From Bacillus sp. RO1 (GTDB lineage: Bacteria > Bacillota > Bacilli > Bacillales > Bacillaceae_I), in assembly GCF_012524115.1 (NCBI RefSeq), contig NZ_JAAZWB010000089.1:62001-126000 (forward strand): 64,000 nt of DNA, written 5' to 3'. Shown one piece after another: positions 55,340 to 63,611 of the stretch (position 1 is its first letter; the number at the start of each line of letters is the position of its first letter). The translations under genes and the position numbers were made by a program. The notes beneath the pieces were generated by a model, which saw only the letters and a list, made by a program, of their open reading frames with translations, had not been told where the DNA came from and ran no database searches.

Positions 55340-55373
55340 AAGAGGTTGCACAGACCTTCCTCTGTACAACCTC
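55337..55373 (-). terminator. Terminator after the yneN-like gene
   Basis: GAGGTTG(C/T)ACAGA and its complement form a long stem. On the minus strand it is followed by TTTTAAT, and it also separates the convergent DUF1287 gene. Confidence 0.7.
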
Positions 55374-55378
55374 CCTCA

Positions 55379-55888
55379 TTAATTCATTTTACCAACCTGT
55401 TCTTCCATCAACTCATATGTCATGGGTCCTAAATGCATATAGGAAATGACACCCTCTGAATCGATAAAGAAAGTAGATGGCATAGTCAAGACTTGATAGT
55501 GCCTAAAGATATCTTCTTCATCAAGAAGAATTGGAAAAGTATATCCACCCTCTTCTACATATTTCCTAACTGAATCTATACTTGGCTCGCTAGTAGTCAA
55601 ATTAACAGCAAGCATCACGACGTCCTCATTTTCTGTGTGATATTTTTGCATTTCTGGCATTTCAGCTCTGCACGGACCACACCAAGTAGCCCAGAAGTTC
55701 ACAATGACTTTTTTTCCTTCATAATCGGATAGTTGTGCTGTATTTCCATCTAGTGTACTTAGTTCAAAGTCCATTGCTTTGTTCCCTGGTTGTGTGCCAG
55801 TAGCCGGATCTTTTTCTCCAAAAACCTGAAGGATTGCATAGCCACTTAATGCAACTAGAAAGGCAATTGCTATTATTTTTTTTACCAT
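55379..55888 (-). CDS. yneN: Thioredoxin-like (ResA/TlpA) protein YneN
   Basis: A 169-residue protein with an N-terminal membrane anchor (about 4-20) and an extracytoplasmic thioredoxin fold. The active site is FWATWCGPCRAEMPEM, and MPSTFFID holds the cis-Pro. It probably reduces disulfides outside the membrane. Its place next to citB and the spore-protein genes matches B. subtilis YneN. It starts 14 bases after a membrane protein gene and is likely co-transcribed with it. Confidence 0.87.
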   Translation of the reverse strand: MVKKIIAIAFLVALSGYAILQVFGEKDPATGTQPGNKAMDFELSTLDGNTAQLSDYEGKKVIVNFWATWCGPCRAEMPEMQKYHTENEDVVMLAVNLTTSEPSIDSVRKYVEEGGYTFPILLDEEDIFRHYQVLTMPSTFFIDSEGVISYMHLGPMTYELMEEQVGKMN

Positions 55889-55902
55889 CTACATTCCCAC
55901 CT

Positions 55903-56307
55903 TTATAAAATTGCCATTATTCCGTAATAGCTAGAGATGATGATAACTATACTTGGAATCAAAATGATTGTTGAAGTTCTAATATGTAAGTTGGATTGAT
56001 GAAGTTTCCAAAATAAGTACGCTGTTGTTACAAATGTTGCTAGATAAAAACCCCTTGTCCCCCCAGTAAAAAATAGCAGACCAAAAGGATTTGTCCAAAT
56101 AATGGACGGCCTGAATATAATAATACTGAATTTAAAGAAAAGGATCCATATCAGTAAACCAGTTATTAAATGATTCTCCACTGTTTTAACCAATTCCGGT
56201 TTATCTCTAAGGTATATAGCAATATAAAGATATGCTAATAAACATGAAAAAAGAAGAACCAGATAAGACTTCTTTATTAGCAGCGGACCTAATTGAACAG
56301 CATCCAT
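55903..56307 (-). CDS. Hypothetical membrane protein (134 aa) upstream of yneN
   Basis: A 134-residue protein with four predicted spans and a central loop (IIWTNPFGLLFFTGGTRGF). I do not recognise the family. The ATG has a good RBS (AAAGGAG). The 14-base gap to the thioredoxin-like gene suggests a shared transcript and perhaps a role in electron supply, but there are no conserved Cys pairs as in CcdA. Confidence 0.6.
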   Translation of the reverse strand: MDAVQLGPLLIKKSYLVLLFSCLLAYLYIAIYLRDKPELVKTVENHLITGLLIWILFFKFSIIIFRPSIIWTNPFGLLFFTGGTRGFYLATFVTTAYLFWKLHQSNLHIRTSTIILIPSIVIIISSYYGIMAIL

Positions 56308-56404
56308 ACCGTACTCCTTTACGATGTATTACTATCATTTAACCATACATATAAGTGTACGGTAGTTTAACCTATGTCAATTTTATAACATTTAAGTCAA
56401 AAGA

Positions 56405-56441
56405 AAAAGCTGGTCTCGGATTAAAAGAGACCAGCTTATAA
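56405..56441 (-). terminator. Intrinsic terminator after citB
   Basis: AAGCTGGTCTC and GAGACCAGCTT form an 11-bp perfect stem followed on the minus strand by a T run. Confidence 0.9.
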
Positions 56442-56447
56442 ATTGAA

Positions 56448-59153
56448 TTATGCTTTTAGCTTGTCGCGTAATACCATACGCAGGATACCACCGTGACGGT
56501 AGTAGTCGATTTCTACTTCGCTATCGAAACGAACAAGCGCTTCAAATTCTTTCTTGTTTCCTTCTTCGTCTGTAGCAGTAACTTTTACAAAGTCACGTGG
56601 TTTAACTGTTTCGTCAACAGCTACTTCAAACGTTTCTTTACCAGTCAAGCCAAGTACTTCTGCACTTTCGCCATCTTTGAATTGTAAAGGTAGAACTCCC
56701 ATTAGAACAAGGTTGCTACGGTGAATTCTTTCGAAGCTTTCCGCGATAACTGTTTTAATTCCAAGTAGGTTTGTTCCTTTAGCAGCCCAGTCACGGGAGC
56801 TTCCCATACCATAGTCTTTTCCAGCGATGACCATAAGGCCAGTGCCTTCTTCTTTGTACTTCATGCAAGCATCATAAATGCTCATTACATCGCCAGTTGG
56901 CCAGTAAGTTGTCCAGCCGCCTTCTGTACCTGGAGCGATTTGGTTACGGATACGGATGTTTGCAAAAGTACCACGCATCATTACTTCATGGTTACCACGA
57001 CGAGAACCATAGGAGTTAAACTCGCGAGGAGTTACACCATTTGCTTGTAGGTATTTACCTGCAGGTGTATCTTTCCCAATGGAACCAGCTGGAGAGATGT
57101 GGTCAGTTGTCACAGAATCTGCAAATTTACCAACTACACGTAAACCTGTAAGTGGTTCTACCGTACCCGCTTCAGCAGTCAATCCTTCAAAGAACGGCGG
57201 GTTTTGAATATAAGTGGAATCATTATCCCATGAGTATAATGCCTCATCAGAAGTCTGGATTTCATTCCAGCGCTTGTTGTCATCGAATACATGCTCATAT
57301 TCTCTACGGAATAGCTCTGGAGTTACCGTTGATTTAACAACTTCTTTCACTTCTGTCATAGAAGGCCAGATATCCTTGAAGAATACATCGTTTCCATCTT
57401 TGTCTTTTCCAATTACATCATTTTGAAGGTCAACATCCACATTACCAGCAAGTGCATATGCCACAACTAGAGGTGGAGATGCAAGGTAGTTACCTTTTAC
57501 AAGCGGGTGGATACGTCCTTCAAAGTTACGGTTACCAGAAAGTACAGAAGTAACAAGCAAGTCGTTTTCTGCTACTGCTTCTTCGATTTCATCCGCCAAT
57601 GGACCGGAGTTACCGATACATGTCGCACAACCGTAACCTACGATGTTGAAACCTAATTGATCAAGATATGGTTGAAGTCCGGAATCGTGAAGATAACCTG
57701 TAACAACCTTTGAGCCAGGTGCTAGGGATGTTTTCACGAAGCTTGGTACTTCCAATCCTAATTCCACCGCTTTTTTCGCAACTAAACCAGCAGCGATCAA
57801 TACGTATGGGTTGGATGTATTTGTACAGGAAGTAATGGATGCAATCGCAATAGATCCTGTTTTCATCGTTGTTTTCTCACCAGAAGCCAATGTCACTTCT
57901 ACCTCTTTAGCAATGTCAGTAGGAGTTAAACCATAGCCCTGGTTCCCTTGTGGAGCTACTAATGCATTGCGGAAAGTTTCCTGCATCATGGATAGTGGCA
58001 CAAGGTCTTGTGGACGTTTAGGTCCGGAAAGGTTTGGTTCGATTTCCCCAAGGTCGATATCTACTACATCTGTGTAGATAGGATCAGCATCAGGGCTGAA
58101 GAATAATCCGTTTGCTTTGGAGTACTCTTCTACCAATTTGATTTGCTCTTCACTGCGTCCAGTTAAACGCATGTAATCAAGAGACTCTTCATCAACTGGG
58201 AAGAATCCACAAGTTGCTCCGTACTCAGGTGCCATGTTTGCGATTGTTGCACGGTCAGCTAGTGGTAGTTCAGATACACCAGGTCCGAAGAACTCAACGA
58301 ACTTACCAACTACACCATGTTTACGCAATACTTGCGTTACTTTTAATGCTAAGTCAGTTGCAGTTGTACCGTTAGGTAGTGCACCTGTCAATTTAACCCC
58401 AACAACTTCAGGAACCGGGAAGTATGAAGGTTGGCCAAGCATTCCTGCTTCTGCTTCGATACCACCTACACCCCATCCAAGAACACCGATACCATTGATC
58501 ATCGTTGTATGAGAGTCAGTACCAACAAGCGTGTCAGGGAAGGCAACATATTCGCCATTCTCTTCTACTGCGTGAACAACGTTTGCTAAATACTCAAGGT
58601 TAACTTGGTGAACGATACCAGTTGCTGGTGGAACTGCACGGTAATTGTCAAAAGATTTCTTCGCCCAGCTAAGGAATTTGTAACGTTCTGCATTACGTTC
58701 AAACTCAAGCTTCATGTTGAAGTCTAAAGAGTCAGCTGTACCAGCTTTATCAACTTGTACAGAGTGGTCAATTACAAGATCAACCGGGATTTCAGGATTG
58801 ATTTTCTGAGGATCTCCACCAACATCAGCCATTGCTTTACGTAAAGACGCAAGGTCAACTACAGCTGGAACTCCTGTGAAATCTTGAAGAATAACACGGG
58901 AAGGCTTGAATGGTACATCCACGTCCTTCTGCTCGTCTGTTCCCCATTTTGCTAAGTTTTCAACGTGCTCTTTAGTGATTACACGGCCGTCTACTTGACG
59001 TAGAACGGATTCTAATAATACTTTAATGGAGTATGGTAAGCGTGATACGTTACCAATGTTTGCTTTTTCAAGCGCTTGCAAAGAATAGTAATGATACGTT
59101 TTGCCGTTCACATCAAAAGACGTGCGGGCATTAAAAACATCTTGCTTCGTCAT
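56448..59153 (-). CDS. citB: Aconitate hydratase
   Basis: A 901-residue aconitase A/IRP1-type enzyme. The [4Fe-4S] ligands are in [11 protein letters not shown] and [13 protein letters not shown]. The swivel domain has [13 protein letters not shown] and [11 protein letters not shown]. It isomerises citrate to isocitrate. In B. subtilis the apo-form also binds RNA. The B. subtilis neighbours (yneN and sspOP) are conserved. A CcpC-type dyad lies about 210 bp upstream. Confidence 0.96.
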   Translation of the reverse strand: MTKQDVFNARTSFDVNGKTYHYYSLQALEKANIGNVSRLPYSIKVLLESVLRQVDGRVITKEHVENLAKWGTDEQKDVDVPFKPSRVILQDFTGVPAVVDLASLRKAMADVGGDPQKINPEIPVDLVIDHSVQVDKAGTADSLDFNMKLEFERNAERYKFLSWAKKSFDNYRAVPPATGIVHQVNLEYLANVVHAVEENGEYVAFPDTLVGTDSHTTMINGIGVLGWGVGGIEAEAGMLGQPSYFPVPEVVGVKLTGALPNGTTATDLALKVTQVLRKHGVVGKFVEFFGPGVSELPLADRATIANMAPEYGATCGFFPVDEESLDYMRLTGRSEEQIKLVEEYSKANGLFFSPDADPIYTDVVDIDLGEIEPNLSGPKRPQDLVPLSMMQETFRNALVAPQGNQGYGLTPTDIAKEVEVTLASGEKTTMKTGSIAIASITSCTNTSNPYVLIAAGLVAKKAVELGLEVPSFVKTSLAPGSKVVTGYLHDSGLQPYLDQLGFNIVGYGCATCIGNSGPLADEIEEAVAENDLLVTSVLSGNRNFEGRIHPLVKGNYLASPPLVVAYALAGNVDVDLQNDVIGKDKDGNDVFFKDIWPSMTEVKEVVKSTVTPELFRREYEHVFDDNKRWNEIQTSDEALYSWDNDSTYIQNPPFFEGLTAEAGTVEPLTGLRVVGKFADSVTTDHISPAGSIGKDTPAGKYLQANGVTPREFNSYGSRRGNHEVMMRGTFANIRIRNQIAPGTEGGWTTYWPTGDVMSIYDACMKYKEEGTGLMVIAGKDYGMGSSRDWAAKGTNLLGIKTVIAESFERIHRSNLVLMGVLPLQFKDGESAEVLGLTGKETFEVAVDETVKPRDFVKVTATDEEGNKKEFEALVRFDSEVEIDYYRHGGILRMVLRDKLKA

Positions 59154-59365
59154 ATGTATTACCCCCTGCTACTCATAGTTTAATAGGACCTCGCTATGAA
59201 CAATTAATAGGCATTGAAAAACAAGCTTTCTTCTTAGTGGAAAGCGTTTGCGAATGTTTTTCTTTGAGACAAATTTCGAGTTGTTTCTCCCACCGAATAG
59301 TCCTTACAATATTATCTTAATACAACATTTCTCATAAGTAAATATCAATAAAGTTATCAAATCAC

Positions 59366-59380
59366 ATAAGTTACGCTTAT
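59366..59380. promoter_or_regulatory. CcpC-type dyad upstream of citB
   Basis: On the minus strand ATAAGCGTAACTTAT fits ATAA-N7-TTAT exactly, the citrate-sensing LysR regulator CcpC's box I in front of citB in B. subtilis. It lies 213 bp from the start codon, further than in B. subtilis, so the promoter would have to be upstream of about 59300. Confidence 0.45.
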
Positions 59381-59449
59381 CTTTCATAATATTCCACAAA
59401 TACATGACGTTCAAACCTCAGGAGAAACTATAAATGGAGGTGAAGCAAA

Positions 59450-59599
59450 GTGGCAAAAAGAAAATCGAATCATGTCATTGAAGGGATGAATAGTGCCAGC
59501 GGACAGGGCAAAGGTGCCGGGTACAATGAGGAACTTTCCAATGAGCCTTTGACAGAAGCACAAAAGCAGAATAATAAAAAACGTAAGAAGAATCAGTAA
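59450..59599 (+). CDS. sspO: Small acid-soluble spore protein O
   Basis: A 49-residue basic peptide ([20 protein letters not shown] start, NNKKRKKNQ end) closely matching B. subtilis SspO (CotK), including QGKGAGY and [13 protein letters not shown]. The GTG start follows TGGAGGTG. It is a forespore protein. In B. subtilis it is paired with sspP next to citB. Here sspP is about 0.9 kb away, with a repeat array and another gene between. Confidence 0.93.
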   Translation: MAKRKSNHVIEGMNSASGQGKGAGYNEELSNEPLTEAQKQNNKKRKKNQ

Positions 59600-59610
59600 T
59601 AGTACTTAAT

Positions 59611-59647
59611 GTGGAATCAACTCTACTTCTGTAGGGTTGGTTTTTTT
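59611..59647 (+). terminator. Terminator after sspO
   Basis: ATCAACTCTAC and GTAGGGTTGGT arms (several G-U) with a 4-nt loop precede a T8 run. Confidence 0.7.
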
Positions 59648-59711
59648 GTATTCGTTACTTGGTGATCTCTCTTCATCAATAATGAGGTGTAGAGTAGTTG
59701 CAAAACTCAAA

Positions 59712-59920
59712 TGTCCGAAGATATTGTATATTTGACCGAAGTTTTGGTGAAAGTGACCGAATATTCTGGGAAATTGTCCAAAGTTTTTCGAAAAGTGACC
59801 GAACGAAATTTCTAATTGGCCGAACACCCAGTAAAAGTTGTCCAAACTACCCCTATTAATTGTCCGAACTTCTCATAATTCCATCGTTTTTTGACCGAAG
59901 ATTGAACTAAAGTGACCGAA
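59712..59920 (+). repeat. 21-nt phased direct-repeat array C (core TGWCCGAA, ten copies)
   Basis: The cores TGACCGAA/TGTCCGAA/TGTCCAAA/TGGCCGAA start at 59712, 59733, 59754, 59775, 59796, 59817, 59839, 59861, 59892 and 59913. The spacings are 21 (five times), 22, 22, 31 and 21. All are in the same orientation, with dissimilar fill. The minus frame over the first six gives FGQ/FGH heptads, but the 22-nt steps break it, so coding is unlikely. Spacings fit two or three helical turns. Confidence 0.85.
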
Positions 59921-60040
59921 CCATGTTCAACACTAAATTAGAAGACGTTTTTTCGTCCTTTACCAGCATTTTCTCCTCAATTCCTACCAAAAGACCATCA
60001 ATATCCTATCCGTATTAACATCCACTCCACATCAACACAA

Positions 60041-60083
60041 AAAAACCAACCTAAAACCCAAACTACCGGTTCAAGGTTGGCCT
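60041..60083 (-). terminator. Terminator after the small helical-protein gene
   Basis: On the minus strand CCAACCT and AGGTTGG arms enclose a longer loop and precede a T7 run. Confidence 0.7.
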
Positions 60084-60110
60084 AAACATGGCCTCACACA
60101 ATACAACCTT

Positions 60111-60377
60111 CTACTCCAACGTATTCCCTTCCCCTTGCTGCATCAGGCGTTGAAGATCCGCTTGAAATTGCATGAGTTGCGGTCGTTGTGTTTCGGATGC
60201 TACCTCTAGGGCATTGTTGATCTGTTCCATCGCTTCGTTTACTTCATTTTCTAATCGTTTGAAATCGTGCCCGTAATTTGGATCATTTCTGACAATTGCT
60301 TCGTACACATCTCTCGCTTGTTCTGTTCCTTGTTGCGCTGCTTGGAAAGCTTGCTGTTTATCTTTATGATATGGCAT
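60111..60377 (-). CDS. Small helical protein, possibly DUF2524/YtzC-like
   Basis: An 88-residue soluble, Gln/Glu-rich helical protein (QQAFQAAQQGTEQARDVYEAI; LEVASETQRPQLMQFQADLQ). The spacing of its helices and the QRPQLMQFQ..LQRL end resemble YtzC (DUF2524), but identity by eye is weak. Such proteins are often found in sporulating Bacilli. The ATG has RBS AAGGAGCG. It is placed between sspO and sspP. Confidence 0.6.
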   Translation of the reverse strand: MPYHKDKQQAFQAAQQGTEQARDVYEAIVRNDPNYGHDFKRLENEVNEAMEQINNALEVASETQRPQLMQFQADLQRLMQQGEGNTLE

Positions 60378-60512
60378 ATCTTTTCGCTCCTTTAGGTCAA
60401 AGTAAATAATAGCTCTACCTATACTGCCCGAACAAATGAAAAATATACCTCAGACAGTTGAGCATAAACCTGTCCATTTTTCAAAAACTATAAGCAAAGG
60501 AGGAGATAAACA

Positions 60513-60656
60513 ATGAACAAGAACAGTCATAAAGATATGGTCAGAAACCAGCCTAAAGATAATCAATCAGGCCAACCCGCACCTTTAAGCGGATCTCATA
60601 AAGTGAAAAACCGCCAGCATACCCGCCAAAAGCATAATTCTAGCCACGATATGTAA
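60513..60656 (+). CDS. sspP: Small acid-soluble spore protein P
   Basis: A 47-residue basic peptide, [18 protein letters not shown] start and [11 protein letters not shown] end, with [14 protein letters not shown]. It matches B. subtilis SspP (CotL) closely. RBS AAAGGAGGAG precedes the ATG. Its last 17 bases overlap the 3' end of selA on the other strand, so no terminator separates the convergent genes. Confidence 0.93.
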   Translation: MNKNSHKDMVRNQPKDNQSGQPAPLSGSHKVKNRQHTRQKHNSSHDM

Positions 60657-62037
60657 GCTCGATTTTACGAAAAGCATCAGCTAGCTTAGGTATTTCCCCT
60701 TGTGTAATAGTTCGGAAATCCAGAATCACCTGTTGATCTTGGACACGGACTACTATACTTGGGGTCCCTTTTCTTAATTCGTCTGCTAGAGCCTGCGCAG
60801 AAAGGGACTCAGCGTTTACCTTAACCGCAATGGATGGCAGAGTCACATCAGGCATGGTTCCTCCGCCTACCATTGACTCGACATCATAAATTTCCCATTT
60901 AAATAATTCCAACTCTTTCACGGAATCCAGGAAAATCATGGCCTTCTCAAGAACCTCTTGTGGGGTGAGAAGCATATCTCTCACAACAGGAATACTTTCA
61001 GCTTTGTTATTAGCGTATGCATGGATCGTCGCTTCTAAAGCAGCAAAGCTCATTTTATCCACCCTTAGTACCCGTGCTAATTGATGTCTTTTGAGTTGTT
61101 CAATCAGTTCTTTCTTGCCAGCAATAATTCCTACTTGAGGGCCACCTAATAGCTTATCTCCACTAAAGGATACAAGATCGACTCCGGTTTGCAGCACCTT
61201 TTTTACGACAGGTTCTTCTCCGATCCCCTTTGCCGAAAAATCAAAAAGCACACCGCTTCCTAAGTCTTCATAGACAACTAATTTTTCTTGCCTTTGTTTT
61301 AGACTTACAAGCTCCTCTGTTGAAACAGATTGGGTAAATCCAATTATTTTAAAATTGCTTGTATGTACTTTTAGTATCATCGCTGTCTCGTCACTCAAAG
61401 CTTGTTCATAATCTTTTAAATGAGTTTTATTTGTGGTTCCTACCTCTACAAGTTTGGCACCGCTCTCTTCCATAATAGAACTGATCCGAAAAGACCCTCC
61501 GATTTCCACTAGTTGGCCCCTTGAAACAATCACTTCTTTTCCTTTACCAAATGCATTCAGAATCAGAAATACAGCCGCTGCGTTATTGTTTACCACGATC
61601 GCTGCTTCTGCCCCTGTAACATCTTTTATTAAATCTTCCACGAGATCGTGCCTAGAGCCCCGTTTTCCAGAATATATATCAAACTCAAGATTGGAATAGT
61701 TCTCCGCAACTTCTATCACTCTGTTTATTGCCTCTCTGCTTAACCTAGCACGACCTAAATTGGTGTGTAGGATGGTGCCTGTTGCATTGATAACAGAGTG
61801 AAGGCTTGGTTGACTTTTTGTTTTTAATATCTTCTCAATTTCATCCCAAATGAAGAAAGTAAGATTTTTATCTATGTGCTGTCCATTTTTCACTTTATTT
61901 CTTACCACATCTAATGCCTGCCTGATTACTGAAGTAAGTACAGTTTCATCTAGATTGTACTTTTTGCCTAGGAGCAAAAATGTATGTTGGTTTTTTAATT
62001 CATGAACGGGGGGGATTTTACGTAAAATATCTTTCAT
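60640..62037 (-). CDS. selA: L-seryl-tRNA(Sec) selenium transferase
   Basis: A 465-residue fold-type I PLP enzyme. The PLP lysine lies in [32 protein letters not shown] and [11 protein letters not shown] are also typical of bacterial SelA. It converts Ser-tRNA(Sec) to Sec-tRNA(Sec) using selenophosphate from SelD. ATG 62037 follows AAAGGTG. GTG 62046 would put that RBS inside the gene. It lies 79 bases downstream of the SelW-like selenoprotein gene on the same strand, so both probably share a promoter. Confidence 0.95.
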   Translation of the reverse strand: MKDILRKIPPVHELKNQHTFLLLGKKYNLDETVLTSVIRQALDVVRNKVKNGQHIDKNLTFFIWDEIEKILKTKSQPSLHSVINATGTILHTNLGRARLSREAINRVIEVAENYSNLEFDIYSGKRGSRHDLVEDLIKDVTGAEAAIVVNNNAAAVFLILNAFGKGKEVIVSRGQLVEIGGSFRISSIMEESGAKLVEVGTTNKTHLKDYEQALSDETAMILKVHTSNFKIIGFTQSVSTEELVSLKQRQEKLVVYEDLGSGVLFDFSAKGIGEEPVVKKVLQTGVDLVSFSGDKLLGGPQVGIIAGKKELIEQLKRHQLARVLRVDKMSFAALEATIHAYANNKAESIPVVRDMLLTPQEVLEKAMIFLDSVKELELFKWEIYDVESMVGGGTMPDVTLPSIAVKVNAESLSAQALADELRKGTPSIVVRVQDQQVILDFRTITQGEIPKLADAFRKIELTYRG

Positions 62038-62081
62038 ATTTTTCACCTTTTCCGATAAATCATTTTACTATTATACCTTAC

Positions 62082-62119
62082 GGAAAACGTAAAAGAGAAG
62101 GGTCGCCCCTTCCCTCTTA
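62082..62119 (-). other. Imperfect hairpin between the selW-like gene and selA
   Basis: GTAAAAGAGAAGGG and CCCTTCCCTCTTAC (plus strand) can pair with a 2-nt bulge. On the minus strand the hairpin is followed by only TTTT. It could be a weak terminator or attenuator that lowers selA relative to the selenoprotein, or a stabilising structure. Confidence 0.4.
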
Positions 62120-62356
62120 CTTGTTTTCCAATTGTGCAATAATGTCTTCTGCTTTAGGGAATACACCTGTCTCTTTTTTGGAATAAATGTTTTCCCCATT
62201 AACCGATACTTCAAATTTTCCACCGGAACTAGGAATTAGTTCCATGGACGAAATGTCAGAACGGAAATGTGTGAATAGTGATTCCGCGAAACTCGCGGCT
62301 TTTGGCGCGTAGTTTCACTGCATGCAAAATTCGATTGATACCTTGAAATTGCTCAT
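62117..62356 (-). CDS. SelW-like (Rdx family) selenoprotein with in-frame TGA
   Basis: Reading TGA as selenocysteine gives a 79-residue protein: MSNFKVSIEFCMQ-U-NYAPKAAS..., ending IIAQLENK. A CxxU motif directly after the first beta strand, followed by a helix, and the later GGKFEVSVNGENIYSK and TGVFPKAEDI segments, are those of the SelW/SelT/SelH Rdx thioredoxin-like family. Cys 11 is at 62324-62326 and TGA (Sec 14) at 62315-62317. ATG has a strong RBS (AGGAGG). A 6-bp perfect stem (62284-62298) lies 16 nt after the TGA, in the window for bacterial SECIS elements. It is adjacent to selA. Standard translation would stop after 13 residues. Confidence 0.88.
62284..62298 (-). promoter_or_regulatory. 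Bacterial SECIS-like hairpin of the SelW-like gene
   Basis: On the minus strand CCGCGAGTTTCGCGG folds as a 6-bp perfect stem with a GUU loop, 16 nt downstream of the in-frame TGA. SelB binds such hairpins at about this distance. Confidence 0.65.
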
Positions 62357-62416
62357 GATTTTTCCTCCTATGCAAGTTTTCACTACGATGACCAAGATAT
62401 TCCTTCTCAGTCACTA

Positions 62417-62450
62417 GTACTATCATAGTACATCTACTATCTTTTCGCAA
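62417..62450 (-). promoter_or_regulatory. Promoter of the selW-like/selA unit overlapped by a 15-bp palindrome
   Basis: On the minus strand -35 TTGCGA (62445-62450), a 17-bp spacer and -10 TATGAT (62422-62427). The -10 lies inside GTACTATCATAGTAC (62417-62431), a perfect 7-1-7 palindrome. A repressor bound there would block transcription of the selenoprotein gene and selA, and could also affect divergent selD. Confidence 0.6.
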
Positions 62451-62522
62451 AATTCAAATCTTTATCACTGGATAAGTGTTAAAAGTAGGAATATACTTTA
62501 ATGTAGACAGGAGGTGGGTATA

Positions 62523-63587
62523 ATGACTGAACACGAAAAAGTTCGTTTAACATCACTATCGACGAAAGCTGGCTGAGGATGCAAACTTGGTCCTAGTGAC
62601 CTCGCGCAAGTTTTGCGTGACTTACCTGCAAATAACCACGATCCTAATTTATTGGTTGGCTTTAGCACTTCTGATGATGCCGGTGTTTATAAAATTAACG
62701 ATGAGATAGCCATGATTCAAACGCTCGATTATTTCACACCGGTTGTGGATGATCCTTACATGTTTGGACAGATTGCTGCTGCCAATGCATTGAGTGATGT
62801 TTATGCGATGGGAGGCACTCCAAAAACAGCTCTAAATATTGTCGGATATCCAATTAAGAAATTGGGTCCCGATATTCTACACGCCATCCTATCTGGTGCA
62901 TTGGACAAAGTGAAGGAAGCTGGTGCAGTCATTGTTGGCGGACATTCCATTGATGATCAGGAGCCAAAGTTCGGCTTATCCGTTACAGGTTTTGCCCATC
63001 CAGAACAGATATGGAAGAATACCGGTGCACGCCCTGGGGATGCACTAGTATTGACAAAGCCAATCGGGGTAGGCATTCTTACTACCGCTATCAAAAGGGA
63101 AAAAGCAACTGATGCACAAATTACTCTTGTAACAGAGACCATGGCGTCCCTAAACAAACATGCAGCTGAAACGTTGAAACAATTCAGCCCGAATGCTGTG
63201 ACAGACGTTACAGGCTTTGGCCTTTTAGGTCATGCGGGTGAAATCGCTCGTGGAAGCGGCGTAAGCTTACATATCGACCTGAAAAAGGTGCCTGTATTGA
63301 CTGGATCATATGAGTTGGCAGAAGACGGTGTCATACCAGGAGGATCTAAATCCAACCATCAATGGCTAACTAGCGATGTCCATTACCATAATTCCGTCAC
63401 TCTACATGAACAACTTGTATTGTGTGATGCGATCACTTCAGGAGGCTTACTTGTAAGCATGCCAGTATCTGAAGCATATCAATATGTAAGTAAATTGAAA
63501 GAGCAGGATGTGCTTGCTGCAATTATTGGATCTGTTTCAGAAAAAAGAGAAAAATGTATTTATGTAAACAAAAACGGAGCTAGCTGA
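62523..63587 (+). CDS. selD: Selenophosphate synthetase SelD, itself a selenoprotein
   Basis: The full gene runs from ATG 62523 (RBS AGGAGGTG) through an in-frame TGA at 62574-62576 to 63587, giving 354 residues. The N terminus reads ...LSTKAGUGCKLGPSDLAQVL. The Sec occupies the catalytic Cys/Sec position of SelD (consensus UGCK/CGCK), and the Lys and downstream DDAGVYKI, GGHSIDDQEPKFG and DVTGFGLLGH motifs are present. It makes selenophosphate from selenide and ATP. A 7-bp stem (62603-62619) starts 26 nt after the TGA. Taking a downstream start would delete the active site. Confidence 0.95.
62603..62619 (+). promoter_or_regulatory. Bacterial SECIS-like hairpin of selD
   Basis: CGCGCAAGTTTTGCGTG folds as a 7-bp stem (one G-U) with a GUU loop, beginning 26 nt after the TGA. 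The apex A-GUU-U is the same as in the SelW-like gene's hairpin. Confidence 0.65.
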
Positions 63588-63608
63588 ATACTTCAGTAGC
63601 TCCGTTTT
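63571..63608. terminator. Bidirectional terminator between selD and selB
   Basis: ACGGAGCTA and TAGCTCCGT arms, with further pairing (CTGAA/TTCAG) inside, overlap the selD stop. The stem is flanked by AAAA and TTTT, serving both convergent genes. Confidence 0.85.
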
Positions 63609-63611
63609 CCA

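Noticed and set aside
59606-59845. Minus-strand ORF of 79 codons with FGQ/FGH heptads
   Set aside because: It covers only the first part of array C. The 22-nt and 31-nt steps put the later cores out of frame, so protein-level selection is unlikely.
62256-62450. 64-codon minus-strand ORF over the selW-like start and promoter
   Set aside because: It is out of frame with the selenoprotein, crosses its RBS and promoter and has no RBS or family resemblance.
62613-63587. SelD starting after the TGA as a 324-residue protein
   Set aside because: It would lack the catalytic Sec/Cys and Lys. The proper RBS and N terminus lie upstream at 62523 and read through TGA as Sec.
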